Positions 15,165 to 22,146 of a stretch of DNA of 23,872 nucleotides are shown piece by piece. The position numbers and the translations under genes were made by a program. The notes below the pieces were generated by a model. That model was not told where the DNA came from, made no database searches, and saw nothing but the letters and a program-made list of their open reading frames with translations. Each line of letters starts with the position of its first letter. Position 1 is the first letter of the stretch. This DNA is from an uncultured Candidatus Altimarinota bacterium (GTDB lineage Bacteria > Patescibacteriota > Gracilibacteria > CAIRYL01): contig CAMZKZ010000051.1 of assembly GCA_947311645.1 (NCBI GenBank), positions 1 through 23,872 on the forward strand, written 5' to 3'.

Positions 15165-15188
15165 TATTTATTTATTTTATGATATAAT
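15161..15188 (+). promoter_or_regulatory. Extended -10 promoter of the PRTase-like gene
   Basis: TTGATA (15161-15166), a 16-bp spacer and exact TATAAT (15183-15188) preceded by TG one base upstream (15180-15181). It is among the best sigma-70-type promoters in the window and predicts a start near 15195 and a leader of about 35 nt. Confidence 0.8.
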
Positions 15189-15229
15189 CATCTGAAATAT
15201 TTTTATAATTTTAAAACAATAAATAGAAT

Positions 15230-16852
15230 ATGAACACAATAGGAGCAGAAGGAGCAGAAGGAGTAGAAATAGGAGAAAACATAGAATATATAAAAATAAA
15301 GCAAAAGATTGAAAATCTTATTTTATCTGTAATTAAGAGTTCTCCTGAAATATCCCCAGATGAATTAATTAACACTCTAAAACAATCTCTTTCTTTTTTA
15401 AAAAAGAAAGAAAATAACGATATTCAATCTTTAACAAACATTCTTAACGACCCTCAATCTTTAAAATCAATTATATACGAGACTATTTTATTTCAACATG
15501 AAAAAATATCTATTCATGAAAAAGATGTCAAATACTTACCCTTTTATAAAAAACTTTTAAAAGAATATATAAAAGATACATCAAGTAAAAACCAAGAATT
15601 TGCTAAAGAACACAACCCATATAAAAACCAAGGAATTTTTCTAAATGAAACCCCTAATGCGTTATTTACAATTTTGGGATCAATAAAAGTTTCTCCATTT
15701 CAATTTACAGAAGCTCTTAATAATGATGAAAATTTAAAAAAGTATTTTTCAAATAAAGATAGGATAAGTTGGCATGATAAAAACATAATGCAATTAACTG
15801 GCTACAACAATGTGATAAGCGTAGACGAAAAAGCAAGTATAAAAAATATCATTTCAACTACATATAAAGAAATAGAGGATTCTTTTCAAATTTTACAAAA
15901 AATAGAAGCGAATGAAATAGTTATAAATAAAGAAAATCACTTATTTTATTGTGCAATATTACAAAATTTAAAAGATTCATATATTTTAATTTTTAATGCT
16001 TTTATATCTGATGAAAAACTTGGTGACTTTAAAAATGAAGATGAAACATATCAAGAAGCAAGAAAACAATTAGCCAATACTTTAAAATATGTTACAAAGC
16101 AGTATTATAATATTTTAGTAGGCGAACCCATACTTTCATCACCACAAAATCTTCTTACAGATGCAAATGATAAATTTATAAGAGAGAGTATAGAAGAATT
16201 TGATAATCCTAAAAGGTTTGATAAAGCTGAACTCAGTAATTCTATGATAATATTATCAAGTGCTTTAAACACTGCACTAAAAAATCCAGAAATAGATACT
16301 ATTATATCGCTCCCTTTTGGAGGAACTGAATATGCAGTTGCAATACAACTTGCATATGAAAAAATTTATAATAAAAAAGTAGAAATATTTATATTACCAG
16401 TTTCTTTATATGGAACGAAAGATTTAATGGAAAAGAAAAAAGATAAGAAAGATGAAGAATTAAAAAAAGAAGATATACTTGGAAGCGATAGTACAAAAAC
16501 ATACCTTGAAAAAAATAAAGATATTTTAAGAGGTAAACACCTGTTAATAACCGACAATAGCTCTGGAAGCGGAAAGACACTAGAGTTAACTGCTAAATTT
16601 TTAAACAAAGTATTTCCTAAAAATATAAAAACGGTTATAGCAAAAGTTTCACCATATACTTTTCTAAAAGGAATATCTCCTTCTATTCCAAATCCTAAAA
16701 TTCTAGAAAGTAGTATGACCTCAAGATCTATTCGCTATACAACTACAAAGAAGAAGAAAAATACAATGAAAAAGGAATTTACTAGAGGTCTAAGAAAAAG
16801 GCAAATATACAGAATTATAGAACAATACTATAAAAGGAAAAATTCCGAATAA
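15230..16852 (+). CDS. Uncharacterised protein with phosphoribosyltransferase-like C-terminal half
   Basis: A 540-residue protein that I do not recognise as a named family. Residues 1-340 are mostly helical and charged, without a known motif. Residues 355-490 look like a type I phosphoribosyltransferase fold: strand ISLPFGGTEYA (359-369), a second strand EIFILPVSLYG, a lysine-rich flexible insert where the hood or loop would be, then LLITDNSSGSGKT (438-450), which lines up with the PRPP-binding motif DDxxxTGxT but has DN for DD. The tail from about 505 is strongly basic. The gene is monocistronic, lies between tRNA-Lys and dnaJ, and is unusually rich in ATA/TTA codons by eye. Nucleic acid binding or base salvage are both possible; neither is shown. 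Confidence 0.6.
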   Translation: MNTIGAEGAEGVEIGENIEYIKIKQKIENLILSVIKSSPEISPDELINTLKQSLSFLKKKENNDIQSLTNILNDPQSLKSIIYETILFQHEKISIHEKDVKYLPFYKKLLKEYIKDTSSKNQEFAKEHNPYKNQGIFLNETPNALFTILGSIKVSPFQFTEALNNDENLKKYFSNKDRISWHDKNIMQLTGYNNVISVDEKASIKNIISTTYKEIEDSFQILQKIEANEIVINKENHLFYCAILQNLKDSYILIFNAFISDEKLGDFKNEDETYQEARKQLANTLKYVTKQYYNILVGEPILSSPQNLLTDANDKFIRESIEEFDNPKRFDKAELSNSMIILSSALNTALKNPEIDTIISLPFGGTEYAVAIQLAYEKIYNKKVEIFILPVSLYGTKDLMEKKKDKKDEELKKEDILGSDSTKTYLEKNKDILRGKHLLITDNSSGSGKTLELTAKFLNKVFPKNIKTVIAKVSPYTFLKGISPSIPNPKILESSMTSRSIRYTTTKKKKNTMKKEFTRGLRKRQIYRIIEQYYKRKNSE

Positions 16853-16877
16853 TAAAACAACAATAAAAACATTCTCT

Positions 16878-16906
16878 TTGCACCAAAAATAATTATTTGA
16901 TAAAAT
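16878..16906 (+). promoter_or_regulatory. dnaJ promoter
   Basis: TTGCAC (16878-16883), a 17-bp spacer and TAAAAT (16901-16906). The CIRCE element begins at 16908, directly over the expected transcription start. Confidence 0.78.
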
Positions 16907-16907
16907 A

Positions 16908-16934
16908 TTAGCACTCTAACAAAAAGAGTGTTAA
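16908..16934 (+). promoter_or_regulatory. CIRCE element (HrcA operator)
   Basis: TTAGCACTC, a 9-bp spacer and GAGTGTTAA. The left arm matches the CIRCE consensus exactly and the right arm differs at one base (T for C). It covers the start site of dnaJ, 18 bp before the ATG. By established knowledge the repressor HrcA binds here and releases on heat or protein-folding stress; hrcA itself is not in the window. Confidence 0.93.
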
Positions 16935-16952
16935 TTACTATTTACAATAATT

Positions 16953-18077
16953 ATGAAAAAAGATTTCTATGAATTACTCGGGTTGCAAAAAGGTGCAACA
17001 GAACAAGAAATTAAAAGAGCATACAGAAAACTTGCAGCAAAATATCACCCAGATGTAAACAAAGAAAAAGATGCGGGAGAAAAATTTAAAGAAATATCTG
17101 AAGCATACGAAGTTTTATCTGACCCAAAAAAGAGAACACAATATGACCAATTTGGACATGATGCCTTCTCTGGAGGACATGGTGGAGGATTCGGAGGAAA
17201 TCCATTTGGAGGTGGGTTTCAAGGTGGAGGATATGAAGATATTTTTGACTCTTTCTTTGGAGGAGGAGGTTTTGGTGGACAACAAAGAAGACCATCTGGA
17301 CCAAAAGCAGGAAGAGATGTTGAAGTTCAAATACGACTTACTTTTAAAGAAAGTGTAGAAGGACTTACTAAAACTATTAAATTTTCTGCAAATGAAAAAT
17401 GTTCACCATGCGAAGGAAGAGGTGAAGAGAAAGGATCTCAAACAAAAACATGTACACAATGTCATGGAACAGGACAAGTTACAGGACAACAAAGAACACC
17501 TTTTGGAGTAATACAAACACAAATGGTATGTCCAGGATGTACAGGAGAAGGAAGTATTCCAGAAAAGCCATGTAAACACTGTAACGGAAAAGGAAGAAAG
17601 CAAGGAGAGAGAAAAGTTGAAGTGAAAATTCCTGCAGGAGTTTTTGATGGAGCTCTTTTACGAATTGCAAAAAAAGGAGAAGCTGGAGAAAAAAATGCCC
17701 CTTCTGGAGACTTACTTATTCATATAACCGTTAGCTCTTCTCATAAATTTAAAAGAGAAGGAGATGACATACATACAACTCTAAAAATTCATGCACTTCA
17801 AGCTATACTTGGAACAGAAGCAGAAATAGAGACAGTACATGGTGTTTCTACTATTAAAATTCCAGCATATACAGCACATGGAAAAACATTACGAATTAGA
17901 GGAAAAGGTATGCCTAAAATTGGTTCAGAGAGCAATGGTGACCATATTGTTCATATAGAATTAAATGTCTCTGATGAATTATCAGAAACAAATAGAGAAA
18001 AACTTGAAGAAGTAGCACAAGATATGAATCTTAACTATTCAAATAAAGAAGGGTTTTTCCAACGAATTTTTGGATAA
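16953..18077 (+). CDS. dnaJ: Chaperone protein DnaJ (class A)
   Basis: A 374-residue co-chaperone that stimulates DnaK ATPase and holds unfolded protein. The J domain occupies 1-70 with HPD at 32-34. A Gly/Phe-rich region runs from about 73 to 110. Four CxxCxGxG zinc motifs follow, with cysteines at 150/153, 167/170, 193/196 and 207/210, and then the two substrate-binding beta domains. All parts of a class A DnaJ are intact. It stands alone without dnaK or grpE and is controlled by the CIRCE element just upstream. A bidirectional terminator follows. Confidence 0.98.
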   Translation: MKKDFYELLGLQKGATEQEIKRAYRKLAAKYHPDVNKEKDAGEKFKEISEAYEVLSDPKKRTQYDQFGHDAFSGGHGGGFGGNPFGGGFQGGGYEDIFDSFFGGGGFGGQQRRPSGPKAGRDVEVQIRLTFKESVEGLTKTIKFSANEKCSPCEGRGEEKGSQTKTCTQCHGTGQVTGQQRTPFGVIQTQMVCPGCTGEGSIPEKPCKHCNGKGRKQGERKVEVKIPAGVFDGALLRIAKKGEAGEKNAPSGDLLIHITVSSSHKFKREGDDIHTTLKIHALQAILGTEAEIETVHGVSTIKIPAYTAHGKTLRIRGKGMPKIGSESNGDHIVHIELNVSDELSETNREKLEEVAQDMNLNYSNKEGFFQRIFG

Positions 18078-18104
18078 TCAGCAATATATAAATAATATAT
18101 AAAC

Positions 18105-18137
18105 AAAAAAAAACAGATGAAATTCATCTGTTTTTTT
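18105..18137. terminator. Bidirectional terminator between dnaJ and khpA
   Basis: The stem ACAGATGA/TCATCTGT (18113-18120 with 18124-18131) is extended by A-T pairs, with a 3-nt loop and A- and T-runs on the two sides. It serves the convergent dnaJ and rpsP-khpA units. Confidence 0.9.
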
Positions 18138-18140
18138 ATT

Positions 18141-18401
18141 TTATGATTGAGGTTCTAATACTTTTAGATTAATTCTTTCATTATTTTGCGAACCAATCAT
18201 ACGAAGAAGCGTTCGAATAGATTGAATTGTTTTTCCATCTTTTCCTATCAACCTTCCCATATCTGACGATGCAACTTGTAATTCATAAAGAATACCAAGA
18301 TCATCTATGCTTTTTTTTATAACAATACTCTCTGTATTTTCAAGAATAACAGAAAGTGTGTATTCTAAAAATTCTTGAGATTTCTCTTCATTATGTGTCA
18401 T
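18141..18401 (-). CDS. khpA: KH-domain RNA-binding protein KhpA
   Basis: An 86-residue single KH domain protein, the YlqC/KhpA family that partners with KhpB in Gram-positive bacteria and binds RNA. The nucleic-acid loop GKDG (53-56) sits in GRLIGKDGKTIQSIRTLL, as expected. It follows rpsP by 21 bp, the arrangement seen in many bacteria, so the two form one unit. A TATACT box in the gap might allow an extra short transcript, but the AT-rich sequence makes that weak. Confidence 0.93.
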   Translation of the reverse strand: MTHNEEKSQEFLEYTLSVILENTESIVIKKSIDDLGILYELQVASSDMGRLIGKDGKTIQSIRTLLRMIGSQNNERINLKVLEPQS

Positions 18402-18422
18402 AAACCAATAGTATAAAAGTTT

Positions 18423-18734
18423 TTATGCTTCTTCTGAATTTTCTTTTGCAGCTTCTTCTTTTGTTGGTTTTGTAACTCGTTTAGCAACAAATTTTTCTAA
18501 CCCAGTCATTCCTTGTTTTACAGCAAGTCGAGCAACTGTTTGAGAAGGTTGTGCACCATTTGCAATATAATACTCGATTTTATCTTTTTTCAAAACGATA
18601 TCTTTTTTAATTGGATCATAATGACCAACAATTTCTAAAAATCGTCCTTGTACCGCTCGAGCTTTTTCAGCTACAACAATTCGGTAAAATGGTCTATTTC
18701 GTCGCCCTTTTCTTTGAAGTCTAATTTTTAACAC
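18423..18734 (-). CDS. rpsP: 30S ribosomal protein S16
   Basis: A 103-residue small-subunit protein. The N-terminal block MLKIRLQRKGRRNRPFYRIV is diagnostic, followed by VAEKARAVQGRFLEIVGHYDP and the IEYYIANGAQPSQTVARL segment. The last 20 or so residues are a Lys/Glu/Ala-rich tail. The start codon is GTG at 18732-18734, the only non-ATG start chosen in the window, and it is fixed by the family's N-terminus. It forms a unit with khpA. The usual rimM and trmD do not follow. Confidence 0.97.
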   Translation of the reverse strand: MLKIRLQRKGRRNRPFYRIVVAEKARAVQGRFLEIVGHYDPIKKDIVLKKDKIEYYIANGAQPSQTVARLAVKQGMTGLEKFVAKRVTKPTKEEAAKENSEEA

Positions 18735-18772
18735 GTACTCTAAAATTAAAATATAATATAAATTCGATCTCT

Positions 18773-18801
18773 ATTTTCCCTAAATATATCGTTTTCGTCA
18801 A
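18773..18801 (-). promoter_or_regulatory. Probable rpsP promoter
   Basis: TTGACG (18796-18801) and GAAAAT (18773-18778) are 17 bp apart on the minus strand. The -35 has five of six consensus bases and the -10 four. The predicted leader is about 32 nt. Confidence 0.5.
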
Positions 18802-18829
18802 TAGAATGTGAATAACACTATTAAAACAC

Positions 18830-18858
18830 TTTAATTTCTATAGAAAAAATACTATACT
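18830..18858 (+). promoter_or_regulatory. Probable nadA promoter
   Basis: TTTAAT (18830-18835), a 17-bp spacer and TATACT (18853-18858). The start would be near 18865, giving a leader of about 28 nt before the ATG. Confidence 0.5.
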
Positions 18859-18892
18859 CATCATAAATTATATAGAAATTTAGCCATACCAT

Positions 18893-19816
18893 ATGAATAT
18901 ATATTCAGATGAACAGCAAAAACTTATTACCGAAATACTGCAGTTAAAAAAAGAAAAAAATGCAATTATTTTGGCTCATAATTATATGAATCCAGAAATT
19001 TTTGAAGTAGCAGATAGTATTGGAGACAGTTTTGAACTCTGTAAAGCTGCACAAGAAATGGATTGCGAAACAATTGTTTTTGCAGGAGTACATTTTATGG
19101 CAGAAGCTGCAAAACTTTTAAATCCGAGTAAAACTGTTTTATTACCTTCTTTGTCAGCTGGGTGTTTTATGGCAGATACAATAAATGCAGAAGGATTAAA
19201 AAGAGTGAAAGCAAAATATCCTACAGCACCAGTTGTAGTCTATATGAATACAAGTGCTGCAGTAAAAGCTCTTTCTGATGCAACTCTTACATCTTCTAAT
19301 GCTGTAAAAATTGTTGAAAGTTTTGCAGAAGACACTCTTATTTTTGCTCCAGATAAACATTTATGCGAATATGTACAATCGCAAACAAAAAAGAAGTTAA
19401 TTCCATGGCAAGGGTTTTGTCATGTTCATACCAATATCAGTCCAAAATTTATTCAAAAACAAAAAGATAAGTACCCTGATGCTCATGTTATTATTCACCC
19501 AGAAACTCCAAAACGATGCACGGATTTAGCAGATCATATTTGTGGAACAGGTGGTATGAGTACATATATCGCACAAAATCCAAGTGTAAAAACTTTTTTA
19601 ATTGGAACAGAAGAAGGAATGACAAACCGCTTACAAAGAGATTTTCCAGATCGAAAAATCATATCTCTTATGGGATCATGTATTAATATGAAACAAATTT
19701 CTCTAGAAAATATAAAAAGAGCGTTGGAAAATAATACCTATGAAATAAATGTAGATGCTGAAATTTTTGAAGATGCCAAAAAATGCATGACTGAAATGAT
19801 GCGAAGAAGTGCGTAA
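18893..19816 (+). CDS. nadA: Quinolinate synthase A
   Basis: A 307-residue Fe-S enzyme that condenses iminoaspartate with dihydroxyacetone phosphate to quinolinate, the precursor of NAD. The three cluster-binding cysteines are at about C91 (SAGCFMAD), C176 (GFCHVH) and C263 (GSCINMK), with the family's spacing. Also present are LAHNYMNPEIFEVADSIGDS near the N-terminus and the GTGGMSTYI block. nadB and nadC are not adjacent, so the other pathway steps must lie elsewhere or be missing. The gene is monocistronic and ends 9 bp from convergent holB with no visible terminator. Confidence 0.96.
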   Translation: MNIYSDEQQKLITEILQLKKEKNAIILAHNYMNPEIFEVADSIGDSFELCKAAQEMDCETIVFAGVHFMAEAAKLLNPSKTVLLPSLSAGCFMADTINAEGLKRVKAKYPTAPVVVYMNTSAAVKALSDATLTSSNAVKIVESFAEDTLIFAPDKHLCEYVQSQTKKKLIPWQGFCHVHTNISPKFIQKQKDKYPDAHVIIHPETPKRCTDLADHICGTGGMSTYIAQNPSVKTFLIGTEEGMTNRLQRDFPDRKIISLMGSCINMKQISLENIKRALENNTYEINVDAEIFEDAKKCMTEMMRRSA

Positions 19817-19825
19817 TTTTTCCTA

Positions 19826-20776
19826 CTAAAGAGATAAAAATAAGTTTTCTAATACGAGTCTCTTATTTGCATTTTGCTGTAAAAATAAAAGAGATTCATC
19901 AATTTTATCTAAAAGAATAACACCTTTTTCTGTTGGTAATTTTTGTCTATATACTAAGAGTAAGAGCTCTAAAAAATGAAAAAGAAAAGAAAGGTCTTCT
20001 TTTGCAAAGCGTTCTGCTTTCTCCATTCGTTCTAATGAAGTCATTTTTTCTAATTCCAAAACCTCTTTGTACATTTCTTTTTGTTCTGTGAAAAAATCTT
20101 CATCTTTTTGCATTTTTTCAAAAATTTCACTTTTTCCTGCCGAAAGTAAAATCAACATTTTTTTTTCATTTTCAGAATAAAATTTTGGAGTGGTTTCTGG
20201 ATTATTTAAAAATGCTTCCATTTCTTGAGGAGAAAGAAGAGAAAAATTTTCTGTTCTACATCGAGATGTGATAGTTGAAAGAATTTTTAAAGGAGCAGAA
20301 GTTGTTAAAAAGAAGAATGTTTTTTGAGGTGGTTCTTCTAATAATTTTAAAAATTTATTACTCGTAGGAATTGTCATTCGTTCTATATCCCTTATAATTA
20401 CTATTTTTTCATCTCCATCAACCGTTTCATATAAATGTTTTGTTGCTGATTCTATATCATCAACCCCTATTGTATTACTTTTTTTCTTTTGTTTTTTTCT
20501 TTCAAATTGATTAAATGATGCATTATTTTGTTCATAAATTTCTTCTAAAGTATTTATTCCATCTTGGTATAATGTATCAATACTCACTAAATATGGAGAA
20601 ATAGGGTTCTGTTTTTTGAGTATTTTTGTTGCAAGTGTATGTAAAAACTTATATTTTCCAGTATTTTTTGGACCGGAAATAAGCAATGCATGTGGCATGT
20701 TTTTTTGCACAATACTATTTATAATTCTTTGCTTTGCCGTGCAATTTCCTAGATGTTCATCTGTGTAATATTCCAT
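19826..20776 (-). CDS. holB: DNA polymerase III delta' subunit (clamp loader)
   Basis: A 316-residue AAA+ clamp-loader subunit. Markers are the N-terminal GNCTAKQRIINSI segment, MPHALLISGP leading into the P-loop, the helix KFLKLLEEPP (141-150) and the SRC sensor (171-173). The P-loop reads GPKNTGKY, so the serine/threonine after the lysine is tyrosine. The usual four-cysteine zinc module after the P-loop is missing. Both would fit a subunit that does not bind ATP, as in E. coli delta'. It is the last gene of the minus-strand unit, 42 bp after the LD-carboxypeptidase gene. DnaX-type loader activity is less likely given the short length and the P-loop. Confidence 0.88.
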   Translation of the reverse strand: MEYYTDEHLGNCTAKQRIINSIVQKNMPHALLISGPKNTGKYKFLHTLATKILKKQNPISPYLVSIDTLYQDGINTLEEIYEQNNASFNQFERKKQKKKSNTIGVDDIESATKHLYETVDGDEKIVIIRDIERMTIPTSNKFLKLLEEPPQKTFFFLTTSAPLKILSTITSRCRTENFSLLSPQEMEAFLNNPETTPKFYSENEKKMLILLSAGKSEIFEKMQKDEDFFTEQKEMYKEVLELEKMTSLERMEKAERFAKEDLSFLFHFLELLLLVYRQKLPTEKGVILLDKIDESLLFLQQNANKRLVLENLFLSL

Positions 20777-20818
20777 AATTATGTATTATTTTATTGTTTA
20801 TAACTTTGCGTTATTGCG

Positions 20819-21802
20819 TTATTTCGTTATTTCATTGCTTAATATTTCAAGCATAGCATCATTTTCTGTAAAAGTAAGTCGTGCTGTTCCTCCGATTGGA
20901 AAAGTAATAAGAGGAGCTGTATGTCCAAAATCGACTCCTGAAATAACAGGAATATTGGTAAGTTCTGGTTTTGTTTTTACAATAAATTCTAATTTTTCAT
21001 CTGTTATATTGCTTGCTACTTGAAATCTCCCAAATATAATTGCTTTTATAGAGTCTCCACCTTTTTGGTGCAATAAAGACTGTAAATCTCTGTCAAAATT
21101 TTCTGCCTGACATTCATAGTCATCTTCTAAAAATAAAATTTTATTTTTTATTTCTGGCATAAATTCTGTTCCTTGTAATAAATTTATTGTACATAAATTT
21201 CCTCCGACAATTTCTCCTTCTATAATATTTTTCTGATTCTTTTGAATAATTTTTATTCCTGAATTTTTATATTGTTTTTTTTCATCTGTCCATGTTTTAG
21301 ATGGGCTTACTGTAAATTCTTTATTTTGTACTAAACATTTTTCAAAATATTTTAATGTATACTCTATTTCAGATAACTTTCCAAAACTTACGAAGTGTAG
21401 TCCAGAGTATGTAATAAGTCCTGTTTTAATAGTAATTGCGTTTGCAAGAGCGGTAATATCAGAAAATCCGCATAAAATTTTAGGATTATTTTTTATAATA
21501 TCATAATCTATAAATGGCAATAATTGGTGAGAATTAAACCCACCGATTACTGTTAAAACTGCTTTTACATTTGTATCTAAAAATGCGTCATGCAAATCTG
21601 AAACTCGTGATGCAATAGAAGAAGAGTGTAAAATATCTAATTCTTCACAGTTTTTAGAAAAAGTAACAACAAACCCCATTTTTTCTAAATTTTCAATTGC
21701 TCTCTTTTTTACATCTTCAGAAAGAATAGACAAACTTCTTGCTGGAGCTATAATTCGAATTTCATCTCCTTTTTGTAATTTTTCTGGAAATATTTTTTTC
21801 AT
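20819..21802 (-). CDS. LD-carboxypeptidase, peptidase family S66
   Basis: A 327-residue S66 serine peptidase that trims the terminal D-alanine from murein tetrapeptides, or in the MccF branch cleaves microcin C-like acyl-adenylates. The catalytic triad is visible as S114 in CGFSDIT, E226 in FLEDDYE and H294 in DFGHT, close to the positions in the characterised Pseudomonas enzyme. EGEIVGGNL (195-203) is another family block. No signal peptide is seen, so it acts in the cytosol, as in muropeptide recycling. It sits between a hypothetical gene and holB. The split between LdcA and MccF cannot be settled by eye. Confidence 0.92.
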   Translation of the reverse strand: MKKIFPEKLQKGDEIRIIAPARSLSILSEDVKKRAIENLEKMGFVVTFSKNCEELDILHSSSIASRVSDLHDAFLDTNVKAVLTVIGGFNSHQLLPFIDYDIIKNNPKILCGFSDITALANAITIKTGLITYSGLHFVSFGKLSEIEYTLKYFEKCLVQNKEFTVSPSKTWTDEKKQYKNSGIKIIQKNQKNIIEGEIVGGNLCTINLLQGTEFMPEIKNKILFLEDDYECQAENFDRDLQSLLHQKGGDSIKAIIFGRFQVASNITDEKLEFIVKTKPELTNIPVISGVDFGHTAPLITFPIGGTARLTFTENDAMLEILSNEITK

Positions 21803-21826
21803 ATAAATAAAGAAGTTATTGAGTAT

Positions 21827-22129
21827 TTAATCCATTTTATTTAATTTTTTATGCCAAAGAAGTTTTTTTAACAACTCTATACATCGAACAATTACAGCTC
21901 TTTGTTCTTCTTTAAAACTTAATTGGTATTTTTCAAAAAATCGAAGTGTTTTTATTGTTAAAACTTTTTTGGCACTATAGCATTTTTTCATTCGTTCAAA
22001 ATTTTTTCCAAGTTTTTTCCATTTCTTTTTCTCTTCTTCATTTTGAATTTTTTCTAATAATACTTCATATTGAGATATAAATCTCTCTCTTTCACTTTCA
22101 AACCGTTGTTGAGAAATAATTACTGGCAT
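21827..22129 (-). CDS. Small basic helical protein, unknown
   Basis: A 100-residue protein that I do not recognise. It is rich in lysine, glutamate and arginine and appears almost entirely helical, with a charged middle (NEEEKKKWKKLGKNFERMKK) and amphipathic ends. No membrane segment, signal peptide or cysteine pair is seen. It fits tightly between comM (17 bp) and the LD-carboxypeptidase gene (24 bp), so it is probably translated. It could be a helix-bundle regulatory or nucleic-acid-binding protein; there is no firm support. Confidence 0.7.
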   Translation of the reverse strand: MPVIISQQRFESERERFISQYEVLLEKIQNEEEKKKWKKLGKNFERMKKCYSAKKVLTIKTLRFFEKYQLSFKEEQRAVIVRCIELLKKLLWHKKLNKMD

Positions 22130-22146
22130 GCATATATGTTAAATTT

